Source: Closterium sp. NIES-65 (taxonomy: Eukaryota; Streptophyta; Zygnematophyceae; Desmidiales; Closteriaceae). From it: DNA of 64,000 nt. The DNA is taken from positions 124,001 through 188,000 of the forward strand of contig CANXME010002426.1 in assembly GCA_948144175.1 (NCBI GenBank), read 5' to 3'. Made by a program: the position numbers and the translations under genes. Of this stretch, positions 27,638 to 37,918 are shown piece by piece (position 1 is the stretch's first letter; every line of letters starts with the position of its first letter). A model generated the notes under the pieces. The model searched no databases. It was not told the origin of the DNA and worked only from the letters and a program-made list of their open reading frames with translations.

Positions 27638-28636
27638 ACGAGGAAGGATGTCTTGGGGTCCAGGAGTTGCGTAGGCCGGCCAGGAGAACGCGTTAGTTGC
27701 TCTTCGCGGCCATAGTTTTACGGGTACTCCTTCGGCACCGCCAGATCCTTGCCTCGAACGGTCGCGATCGACCGTGGCCTCCCTCCCCCCGGGCAACGGA
27801 CAGCTGTAGCTGTCGCGACATTAAACGTGAGTTTCTATTCCGCTGCGGTTGTAACGACTATTTCGGATTTTTGTGAGGCAGCTGGCGTCAGCGGACCTGC
27901 GTCGGCACCTGCACGAAATTTGCGGAAGTCGTCAGCGTGTGTGGCAGTTGACGCCGTTGGACCTGGGTCAACAGTTGCGCGACAACTTCGGAGTCGTCCC
28001 ATGCGGCAAGTGACAACGGTGGCTCGTCGTCATTTTGCGCGCGTGACTCACGGAGTGTGGCTCGGCAGCTGGCGACAAGGGACGTGCGTCACTGTGGCGA
28101 TAATTTCGGAGCTACTGTGGAGAAAAGGTCGGCTGGGGAACTCGCCAGGCGCAAATGGAGTTTTGCGTCCGGAAATGTCGGTGGCGAGGAGAGACGACAC
28201 TAGACTGCCCGACTTAGCGGGAGTCAACTGCCGTCCCGCCCGACCTGTTAAGTGCGGCGGCTTATACTGCATTGGCGAGCGCGTCATCAGCAATTTTCGG
28301 CAGGAGTGCTCGTGGACAGACGGGACTTCATACCGCTGACACTTACGAGCTGCAACGGAAAACGCGGTGGCTAAATCGCACTTACGAGAAGTGGGACGCA
28401 GGCGACGAGGGAAATCGAGGCAGGTACACCTCGAAACAACTCGGCGACACTGCGTGCCTGGTGTTGTTGCAAGCTGGCCGGCAGTATCGAGAACAGTTTC
28501 CACTGACCAAGGACGTTGTTTTCGGGGACAGCTGCTGACAACCCACGGTTAAACGGTGTCCAAGGTACCACCCGACAATTTTGGAGGGGTCGGTACAGGC
28601 TGCCGGGACACACGGAAAGAAACGGCCCAACGGCTA

Positions 28637-28872
28637 TGTCAGAATCCCAACCACTAGACCATTGGGATAAAAGGGCTTTTTTTCAGTAGCGGGTCAGTGC
28701 GCCCATAACCCCCCAGGCAAACGCGCCTGTAACCCCCCCTAGGATCGATCGGGTATCTCACAGTGTAGCTCTACTGACACCCCCCCACACTGGGAGGCCC
28801 AGGACTAAGCACAGCGGCAACGGCCTACATGTGCATACACCGGGAATCGAACCCGAGACCGCTCTGATACCA
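28637..28872 (-). mobile_element. TRIM-like remnant inside NA1
   Basis: On the minus strand, TGGTATCAGAGC (28872-28861) is a perfect primer-binding site. It is followed by a T-arm-like hairpin with an exact B-box GGTTCGATTCC, then about 90 bp to a purine tract (GTGGGGGGG), then a 143-bp LTR-like segment bounded by TGTCAG and CTGACA (28779-28637). The expected second LTR right of 28873 starts TGTCAG but does not otherwise match, so the unit is incomplete. Confidence 0.4.
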
Positions 28873-29546
28873 TGTCAGGTGCTGCCAGCTGCAGATGCTG
28901 AAGATATCGTCTGATTTTCCGATGATGTGAAGACAAAACAAGTTCATTTCGAGCAACTTGGATTTTCCGTCGCGGTTTTTGGTCTACTTCTAAGGGTTCG
29001 CCCATGAGGAATTTTGGGGCACATACACCTGGTTTCGTCATCGAGTTTCCACACCGACACGTTTTCACCTTGTCTCCTATGCTCAACGCTCGTTTTCAGT
29101 GGGACTTAACACCTGGTTCTGTTGGGTTTTACTTCGGTGCAGCTTTGAAGATTCTGTGGACAGCTTTCTTGGAGGGGGGGAGAAAGTGCGCTGCACTGTT
29201 CTTTCCTTGGCGTTTTTCTCGGTCCTTTCTGAGTTTGTCAGGTTGCGTCAGCACGACGGACGATCGCGATCACACCGACACGATCAACGATCCCTGCTCA
29301 ATCGCGTTTGAATTCGCGTCAGCAGGTTCCCTCTCTTTTCGCGTCAGTCTTCGACCGTCAGATCTACACCTGCTCGATCTACGGCCCACATTCCAACTTC
29401 TACTTCATTTTGGGCAGTTCATCTTCGACCGTCAGATCGAAATCGGACTTCATCAACGGCTTACATTCCAACCGAAGATCCACGGAATCCTCGCTAGTGT
29501 GGGGCCTGTTTCAGTACAGGGCTGCCTTATTTAGAAGGTGGGAGAG

Positions 29547-29818
29547 TGTAAGGATTTACAAATCCTTACTGAGGCACTCGTTAGCGAGGCCATCCCGAGG
29601 GTCACGCGACGAACCTGACCTTCCTATTTCGTCGCACCGAACCACTCCCGAGTCGGCCTCCGCTCCAATCGCAACCATCACCGAGCCATCCTCGCCCAAC
29701 CTCCCCGCCTAGCTAGGTTTTCCCCTAGTTAGGCCTCGCTACTTCATTGTTTCTAATTCAGTACTCAATCATTCTCGATATTCGATATTCTGCGCACTCT
29801 GCAAGTTGATTCATAACA
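29547..29818 (+). repeat. NA1 3' LTR
   Basis: 272 bp, nearly identical to 27287-27558. Confidence 0.95.
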
Positions 29819-29823
29819 AAATC

Positions 29824-31245
29824 AGTTTGACGCGAGACTGCACATAAATGAGCTCATTTCGGAAACCGCCCCGGGACGTGTGGAACACATTCGAAGGTAC
29901 GTCTCCCAAATCGCTTCCCGTCAAAGTCGTCAAACAGTAACGCCCTCTATTCGCCAACAAAGTTTCGCCATGATATAATCCGTTTCGCCTTGGATGCGGA
30001 AACCCTCGCAACTTTGGTAACTCCCTTTCCAGGTGATGTGCCTCGCAACGATCATGTACCTCGTCAAAAGTCCGCACTGTACACTCCGAACTGGACAGGA
30101 AACCTTAGTACAATGCCCTGGGGTACAGTCAAATTTGTGAAGTGTGTTGACGTAAAAATAACGAAAAAATTGGGAGTGTGCAAAGTTGGACCCGCCCTAG
30201 CACCTCCTCTCACAGACTCGAACGCAAGTGTCGGCGCGAAATATGAAACTGATAATCAGCACATTTATCGCCATCCACAATCCCATTCTTAAAGCTACAG
30301 CCTACATACCTCAAGGGACGGGCCTTGGTTTATCACTTGAAATCCAGGTGAACCAAGTACCTGACTGGGGAGAAACCATCAAGGCGGAAAGAGGGAGGGG
30401 ACTGGGGGTTCCCAAACCAGCCGAGGCCGTGTTCGTTAGCAGGTGTTTGTTTTGCAACGACACGGGAGAGGGAAAAGTTTAGTGGTTGCAAAATTTTGTT
30501 GCGCCTGGTTCTGAATGAAACTCACAAAACCGACCCCCCGCGTCCCCGATCCGTAAGGCTATCGAACAGGGCCCGGAACCTACGTAGTACTTCCGCCCTT
30601 CGGCCCATGATTCATCCCCCAAACCTCCCCCCTCACGAAATAACAACAGATTCGCTTGAGTCTGTTTTCCCAACCCATCGCCCCTAGCGAAACTGAGTAG
30701 TTCCGCCAAGTCTTGTTTCACTGTGTTGCACGCACTGTTCTGGAAGAGAGCCTCTTCGCAAACCAATAAACGCGTGTCAAAGGGTGTGCAATAGAAATAC
30801 CCCCAGAAAATACCCAGAAGTATGTAGACCACAGCTTTAAAAATATGGATTTTACTTTAGTCGTTCAGGATAATACATTGTGATTCAGTCGTTCATCGTA
30901 GGATAATACATTATGGTAGCATTTTTTTAGGACTTGCACATGTGATATCATGCTCATGTTACATGCATGTAGTTTTGTGCGCTACAAACGTTTGTATTGC
31001 ATGCATGAGCATGAGAGCATGCATGAGCGTGTAAGCATGCATGAGCGTGTGAGCAAGCATGAATGTGTGAGCATGCATGGGCGTGTGAGCATACAGTAGA
31101 GGACATGAGATCATACCATGTTTGTTACGATGTGAAGTTTTATGAGATGGCATTCCTGTATGCTGCAGGAGCTGATGTCAAGGTGAGAGAGGAATGATGT
31201 CGACTAGTTTGGGGCATGGGGTACAAAAGTGACGAGAGAAAAGTT
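29824..31245. other. Intergenic, no gene recognised
   Basis: No supported coding frame. 30960-31095 is a degenerate ATGCATGAGCGTGTGAGC tandem repeat of about 16-18 bp. Confidence 0.5.
30960..31095. repeat. ATGCATGAGCGTGTGAGC-type tandem repeat
   Basis: About seven imperfect units of 16-18 bp rich in GCATGC. Confidence 0.8.
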
Positions 31246-31673
31246 GTACCCCCTAAGAAACACCCCTACAAAACCTAAACCTAAATTATATAAATCATAT
31301 AATTTGACAGCTGACTCTACCGAGTACGAAGTTGAGGAGTCAGAAGAACTGAAGCGACGCAACAACCGTCAGACCAAGAACGATGCAGGCAGAAACATTT
31401 GAAGTGAAAAGAGCGGGAACAGGTTTTGAACGGGTTCCCGCGCCGCACGGTTTTGAATTCAGTTGTAATAAGGGAATGTACCCCTTAGAGTACATGGCTA
31501 GTCTAGGTCCTTTCGTATTCCCTTGTACTCTTATATAAACTCGATGTATGCATGCCATTATCAACTCAGTCATTTACATTCACTCTGACCTGAGATTCAA
31601 ACTTCCGCTGCAACACTATTCCGCGATCAACCCTGAGCGATCCTTTGCTAAGTCCCACTAGGGATTGTAACAA
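31246..31673 (+). repeat. Possible solo LTR
   Basis: Starts TGTACCCCC and ends GATTGTAACA, with a promoter-like CTTATATAAACTCG at about 31530 and an LTR-like leader. No partner LTR, target duplication or primer-binding site was seen. Confidence 0.3.
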
Positions 31674-31831
31674 TGTTAATGTCAAACAGAGCAGATGATA
31701 TACCGTCTGTGAAAGTTTAGAAGAAAGAAGAGGATTGCACTAGCAAGAATGAGGATACAAATAGCAAACCCTAGAAGGGTTGGACTCGCTATAGAGCACC
31801 CCACTACATGCTAGAGCATAACATTCTAACA
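31674..31831 (-). repeat. LTR of a family-I-like non-autonomous element
   Basis: 158 bp bounded by TGTTA and TAACA. The sequence right of it (CACCCCCATAG...AAAGTGGGG, then AGGGTGGATCACAA.GTCACC) matches the Cop3 3' untranslated region at 55398-55500, so this is a minus-strand 3' LTR with its polypurine tract. Confidence 0.6.
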
Positions 31832-32560
31832 CACCCCCATAGCCAAAGTGGGGTGTAATCAGCAGAGCAAGCAAACCAGTACAAGCTCAGGGTGGATCAC
31901 AATGTCACCACACATTCTGAGCACAAGTTCAAGAAGTAACAGTTTAAAGTTCACAAATGTAAGCAAAGCTAGAGGCTATCGCAGAGGGCAAGTGTGGTGG
32001 AGGAGGGACTATGAGAGGAGAGGAGGTACTGGGCGGCAGCTGAAGCTGCTGGCACACGGCGCAACTGGAGCAACTGGCACACGGGCAACTGGAGCAACTG
32101 ACACACTGGCAACTGGAGCAACTGGCACACAGGCTACTGGAGTAACTGGCTCCGCGGCTAAAAGTAGCGGCAGACGAGCAACAGACTCACGGGCGACTGG
32201 AGCAACGGGCTCACGGGCGACTGGCGCAACGGTCTCACGGGCGACTGGAGCTGCTGGCTTCACGGCGCTCACCCCGTTCAACCTCCCCAAACTATCCCAC
32301 CCCCATTTCACACACCCCCTACTGCACCCCTAGGTTCACTCACACCCCACCCCCTAGCACGACTCCGTCGACTCCCACATACCCACCCCCCCTCAGCGGC
32401 AGCTGCAGCAGTGGGAGACAGAGGAGGAGGAGGAGGAGCAGGGGAGACCACACACCCGCCACCCCCCCACTCGCCATCCCCAAACCCGAACACAGGGCAG
32501 GGCGGGATGGCGAGTAGGGAGGTTACGAGGGGGGGGGGGGGGGGGCGACGCGAGGCCTCC
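31832..32560 (-). mobile_element. Interior of a family-I-like non-autonomous element
   Basis: Starts with the copia-like 3' untranslated sequence and then holds a 15-bp-based tandem repeat at 32055-32260 (GGAGCAACTGG units) and a C/G-rich part ending in a 17-G run (32529-32545). No pol motifs are present and the 5' LTR was not found. Confidence 0.5.
32055..32260. repeat. Tandem repeat of GGGCAACTGGAGCAACTGG type
   Basis: About twelve imperfect units of roughly 15 bp; a forward frame reads ATGATGT and ATGSR repeats. Confidence 0.8.
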
Positions 32561-32568
32561 CTGATCCT

Positions 32569-32671
32569 CAGGATTGGCAGGGCCTGCTGGGACTATCCCA
32601 CCGCCTCCCTGCTGCAAGCCCTTGGGCTAAACTATAGACGCATGCATGCATGTTGTGTGCTTGCTGTCATT
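32569..32671. repeat. 103-bp dispersed repeat, copy 2
   Basis: Near-identical to 20740-20842 in the MCM6 intron. Confidence 0.9.
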
Positions 32672-33299
32672 CTTCGTTATGAGAGTGGATGTTGCGAAGG
32701 TGCCACTCCGGCAACCATTGTTCGGGACGCCACGTCATGGAGAATACTTGCAGAGGCAAATTTGGTAGTACGGGAGTCAGCGCGTGGCGAAATGCGCGTG
32801 TCGCAAGGTTAAAATTGTACCCGGTATTTCGATTTTCACTATAATTTATTGCAGTTTCGATTATAAGATATATATGTCTTATCTCGTTCACACAAATAGG
32901 TGTCGTATAAAAAGGCTAGCATGTTTATAAGAGACACCCGTATAATAGACAACCCCTGTATACTATTCAACACTGTCTTATATCCGGGCGATGACTGGTA
33001 GGAATGATGCTAGCAGACCTCAAAACAGTAACGCAAATCACAACTACAAGGAAATTGCAATCCATGAGCTGTTGGCTCACAACTATCTTTCTCTCATCAC
33101 TGCAAACGAAAACACTTCGCACACTGCTTCACACTCCTTCGCTCCACCTTCTTTCCCCCTCTTCCAAACCACCTTACCACATTATTCCATTGTGAAGCAT
33201 GCGCATAGTAATCCGGATCGTCTTAGAATCACGCAAGTCAAGATGATGCAATTTAGTCCAAAGCACCTCTCGTAGCTGCATGCATCTCGCTACTCGTTC
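32672..33299. other. Intergenic left flank of Cop2
   Basis: No supported gene; AT-rich with TATA-like stretches. Joined to 46638 onward it reconstitutes the pre-insertion site of Cop2. Confidence 0.5.
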
Positions 33300-33304
33300 T
33301 CTCC

Positions 33305-33902
33305 TGTTAAGATGAAGCCCCCGCATGCGCCTGGTTTTGCGTGTAGCAGCCCTATGCGATGTAGCGAGGCTTCGCATACCGCATACCGGAGCTTCGGTAT
33401 TCACCAATAGTGCATTTCGGTATGCACTGTTCAACACTGAACCGAAATGGAGGGAAGTGACAACATTGCACAAACGAGTATGTGCACTTGTCTATTGCGA
33501 GCACCTGCGCAACTACTCCTGGGCAAGTAGAAAATGCACCTGACAGTATTTTCACCTGATGGTATTTTCACCTGGCAGTGCCAACCTGGAACCGCATACT
33601 AGAGTAGGTGCTTGCACGTTCTCCTTGAACAACGTTCTTTATGGGCAACGTTCTCGTTGAACGTTCTCGCACACGTCACTATGTTTCCTATAAGGTTCAT
33701 GTTGTATCGGTTGTGATCAATCAATTAATCAATTACTTTCCTTTCGTTACTGGATACCAAGCCTATTGCTGCATACCAAGCATACTGTTCTCCAAAAACC
33801 AGTATCCGGTTTCCAGCAAGTCCGTACACGGAATACTCGCACTTCACTCTCTGATCGTGCAACTCTGCGCCTAGGCTCTCCCATAATCGCCTATTCTCCG
33901 GA
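33305..33902 (+). repeat. Cop2 5' LTR
   Basis: 598 bp starting TGTTAAGATG and ending CTCCGGA (the partner ends CTCCGCA). Confidence 0.92.
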
Positions 33903-33996
33903 TGGTGCGGTGAGCGTGGACGCATACGTGAACTTCAGATAGCCTTGAACATTGACGGAGTTGTCAACCTTGAGCCGGCAGCCACTTCGATTCCGT

Positions 33997-35731
33997 ATGG
34001 TTGGCGAAGGCGCCACTACGGAAGTCATGGACCTGGAGACGCAGGTCGCTGTTTTGAGGGAGCGCCACAGTCGTAGCGAAATCAGCGACGCGGATCTGGA
34101 GCTGATGATTGAAGGAGCTCGTTCGAAGTGGGCTCGCGATCACCCACCTCCTCGCGCTGAGGCGGAAATTGAGCCCGCTTCTCCCCGTGCTGAAGGCGAA
34201 AACGTCAACATCGATGGCAATGAAGGCGCAAGAGTGACGCGCGGTGAAGTGTGAGGGGCCGTCAGAGTGCACACCACGAGCGGCGGTGGAACGCAAGCGC
34301 AAGTCCTTCGGTCAGCCGCTGCAGTGAGTGTGCGTAGTGACGCGCATGGTCGTCGCAACCCTGCACGACCAAGTGGTCGCGGACCCTCTTGGACAGCAAA
34401 TGCGTCAATCGTACGCGATGGTGGAATTGCTCCGGAATACGGATACTTCAAGTTCTCGCCCGACAAGATCGCCGTGCCAAAACTACTTGAAGGGCGTCAT
34501 GACTTGACAAAGTGGGTCGAGTCTATTGAACCGCAGTTGGAGATCGCGCGGCTGAAGAAGTTCGTTGACGGCACGGTGGAGGTGCCGCCTGAAGATGACG
34601 CTGAGCGACGCGCACAGTTTCATTCCGCACAGCTGTTGACGTTTATGGTCATCTCAAGATGTTGCTCGCCGGTTGTTCCAAGTTGCATTGAAGCCATGCC
34701 GTCTCCGAGTGGACGCTGGTTTTCAAGCTTGGCAATTCATTATGAAGACCTACAAAGCGACGGATGACCTTTACATCGGCCAGCAGGAGCAACGGTTGAC
34801 AAATCTGGAGATGGGGGAGCACGAAAGCGCAACCGCATACTGCAATCGCGCACAACAGATTCTTGCAGATCTGCGGATGGCTGGCGTGGACTACTCAATG
34901 TCTTCATACGTCACGCATGTCATTAAAGGTCTGCCTGTAAGCCACAATCTCCTTCGACGCATGGTGAAACTCCCAGGTGTGCGGGAAGAGCTCGACGAGG
35001 ATACGCTTTCGAGCTACATCAGCGAAGAGGAGTTCACACTTGAATTCGAGCGGCGCAAGGAGCAGCTTCTCCCTCAAGTCAACTATGTAGTGTCGAAGAT
35101 GCAGCGGCAGCAACAAAAGTGGGCGAAATCGCGCGGAGGAGGTGACAATGACAAACAAGTCAACCGCGTGAAGACGACCAAGAGTGATGATCGATACAAT
35201 GGCGGAAAGCGCAACTCTCAACGATACTGCTTCATGCGTGGAGATCCCAACCACTTCGCGAACCAGTGCCCCAATCGCGTCAACAAGGAGGCTGGCGACG
35301 GACAAGAAGCTCCGCGAGGACGGTCGCAAAACCGTCAACCTCGGCGCGAAACCGCCTACCGCAAGGACAACCAGCACTCGGATTCCAAGGACAAGCAGTC
35401 GTTGCATGCTGTAACATCCCGTGGAAAGGGTGCGAAGGAGGCCCCAACTGACGATGTGCACCACGAAAGGCAACCGTCGTGTTCGATGGTCGGCGTGGTG
35501 ACGGCGTCGTGATCGACCATTTCCTTGGCTCCTGAAGCTGGCGAGGACTTCCAAGCGGTTGCGGCAGCGGTGCAAGCAAACCCGACCGTGGTACTCCTCG
35601 ACAGTGCCTATTCTCATCACCTTATGGGGACGCGTGAGGCATTCGTGGATATGAATGAAGGAGGCGACGTTCACCATGTGAGTGGGTTCAACGCGCTCCG
35701 TATGGACGTATCCTCTCATGCGGAAGAGTGA
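33997..35731 (+). pseudogene. Cop2 gag and protease, broken
   Basis: From ATG 33997 the Gag frame meets a stop at 34252; homology continues in other frames (FKFSPDKIAVPKLLEGRHD, then QAWQFIMKTYKATDD and EFERRKEQLLPQVNYV), as in copia Gag of the UBN2 type. The zinc knuckle reads CFMRGDPNHFANQC, so the second Cys is Arg. The protease site reads LLDSAYSHHLMG, DSA instead of DSG. Right after it, at about 35745, the sequence jumps into the middle of integrase, so the GAG-pre-integrase and first part of integrase are deleted. Confidence 0.8.
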
Positions 35732-35786
35732 CGCTTTGGAGACATTTGAAAAGTGGTTGACGATGGTGGAGCGCTAAACGACGCTA

Positions 35787-37918
35787 ATGGTGAATATGAT
35801 CCGATCGGACCATGGAGGGGAGTTATTGGGTGGCGATTTCACTGCCTTCCTCGACAAGCACGGCATTGTACACAATCTGACATGTCCGTATACCCCGCAG
35901 CAGAACGCTATGGCCGAACGCGAAATATGCACACTTGCCGAGGCGGTGCGGACCATGCTTCTCCACATGAACGTGCCACACCGTTGGTGGCACCTCGCGC
36001 TTCGCCACGCTATGTGGGTGCGCAACAGCATTGAGCGCGCTTCTCTGTCCTCGGGAGCATGATGTACAAAGAGAAGCCGGATCTCACCATGACCCGGGTG
36101 TGGGGTTGCATGGTGCAATACATGGTCACGCAACATCAGCGCGGTGGGAAGCTTGCACCGAAAGCGAGCTGGGGTCTTCATCTTGGTGTTTCTCCCGTGA
36201 GCAAAGGTTGGGAGGTGTTGGATCTCGCTGCGAACCGCATCGTCACCACTGTGGAGGTAATATTTTACGAAACCCAGTCGCAGGATGACTGGAAAGCCGA
36301 GCGCGCGTCAGGAAGTGCACCCAAGGTATCCACCTCGGCGGTCTCCGTTCCTTCACCGAGTCTTCTCGTTGAGGAGATTGACGATCCGCTTGACGCTCCG
36401 GCTTCGGCACTTGCACCTCCGCACGTCCCGGCGTCCATCCCTAGCTCTGACCTCCCACCGGTATACCCACGTGTGGTGCCGGTCACCAAACCGTCAACCT
36501 CCTCCTCGCCTACCGTCATCTCCTGTCCGCTACCAGCTGCGGACACCCTCTCTCGTCCAACCGCCGACACCCTGTCCACGTCGGCCGCCGACGATGAGGG
36601 GAGACATGACGCGGTACCTTCTGCGCCGCGCATCGGCATCGTCGACGGTCGACCTGCCGCATCTTCTGAGAACGGCGCACCTGGTATGCAGAAACAGGTA
36701 GGGGAGCACATGACAGGGGAGCAGATCAGCGACAGCACGTCGAGGGACATTGTGTAGGCCATCGGTGAAGCTGCAGGGGAGTCATCTGGAGACAGTTCTT
36801 CGAGCGATGTGGTGGAAGTCAAGCTGCCGACACGGCACTCCACCCGTTCCAACTTCGGTGTGCCTCCAAAGAAGTGGGCCAATGTGTGTCCGGTATTCGC
36901 TAACACGCTTCTTGATGACGCAAACGCGGATACCACGCTGCCAGAACTGGATCCCGATATGCACGCTGACCCTGAATGACGGTGGGATATCTCCACGATG
37001 ACCGTCAAGGAAGAACATTCGAGCTGGAAGGGGAAGGCGGTGAAGGCACCAATGGAGGAGGAGATGCGCAGCCTTCTTGCCAACGGAACATCTGAGCTGG
37101 TGCCTTGACCGCGCGGCGTCAATGTCATGAAGAACCGGTGGGTTCTTACGACAGAGTACAACGCCGACGACACGGTCGCCCGTGAAAAGGCATGTCTCGC
37201 CGTGAAGGGATTTACGCAAATCTATGGCGCGGATTACGATGAGACGTATTCACCAGTTGGGAGCTACGTTACGCTACGCATTTTCCTCTCCATCGTCGCG
37301 GTACTCGATCTGCACGTCATGAAAAACGCATACCTGCAGAGCAAATTGGACCGAGTTCTGTACATGGAGCAGCCGGCATAATTCAACGACGGTACATCTC
37401 GCGTGTGCAAGCTTCAGAAGAGCGTGTGCAAACTTCAACAGAGTCCACTGCTGTGGTATTCGGCGCTCGACAGCGTACTCTTTGGCGACGGGTGGAGCAA
37501 GAGTCAGGTTGACGAAGCGCTCTACTTAAAATTTGGTGCTAATAGAGTCGGTTGCTGGCTGCTGGTGTACGTTGATGATTTGCTCGCCGCAAGTAGCAGC
37601 CTCGAGATGCTGAAGGACCTCCGTGAGCTTCTGCAAAATGCATTCGAGCTGCGGGAAATCACTCCCGTGCAGAAGTATTTGGGGCTGGAGATAGTACGGG
37701 ACAGGTCCGCGCGCAAGCTGTGGCTACACCAAAGCCGCATACGTGGACAAGCTGCGTTGCCGCTTTGTGGACGAAGAGCTGACAAGTCGCCGCCCGAAAA
37801 CGCCTATCTCGGTCGACGCGTACACCGAGTTGACGTTTGACGACGAAGAATACCAAGCACGTGAAGAGGAGGAGTACCGCCAGAAAGTGGGTTCGCTCCC
37901 GTTTGCCGCGACCACAAG
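35787..37918 (+). pseudogene. Cop2 integrase and reverse transcriptase, broken
   Basis: The integrase C-terminal half (RSDHGGELLGG with catalytic Asp, TPQQNAMAERE with Glu) is followed by a Pro/Ser-rich linker, then RT: MKNRWVLTTEYNADD, YDETYSPVGSYVTLR and the YVDDLLAAS active-site box at about 37569. In-frame stops lie at 36755 (TAG), 36978 (TGA), 37107 (TGA) and 37378 (TAA), and a frameshift near 37735 (shared with the repeated segment at 45075) breaks RT. The frame is cut at 37918 by Cop2a and continues at 44890-45884. Confidence 0.82.
37546..37918 (+). repeat. Cop2 RT segment duplicated across Cop2a, left copy
   Basis: About 373 bp, repeated at 44890-45257 with a 5-bp deletion and a handful of substitutions. 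Confidence 0.9.

Larger units (their letters stand above)
27287..29818 (+). mobile_element. NA1: complete non-autonomous LTR retrotransposon
   Basis: Two 272-bp LTRs (two differences seen by eye) flank 1988 bp with no gag or pol. The perfect target-site duplication AAATC lies at 27282-27286 and 29819-29823, the primer-binding site TGGTATCAGAGC at 27561-27572, and a purine tract (GAAGGTGGGAGAG) ends at 29546. It must depend on enzymes of another element. The interior has an 18-G run, imperfect repeats built on GGCAGCTGGCG (27880-28120) and a TRIM-like unit (28637-28873). Confidence 0.93.

Noticed and set aside
27749-28339. 196-codon frame as a gene inside NA1.
   Set aside because: No domain recognised, composition follows the surrounding imperfect repeats, and the start is not in an evident gene context. 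Kept only as a feature of the element.
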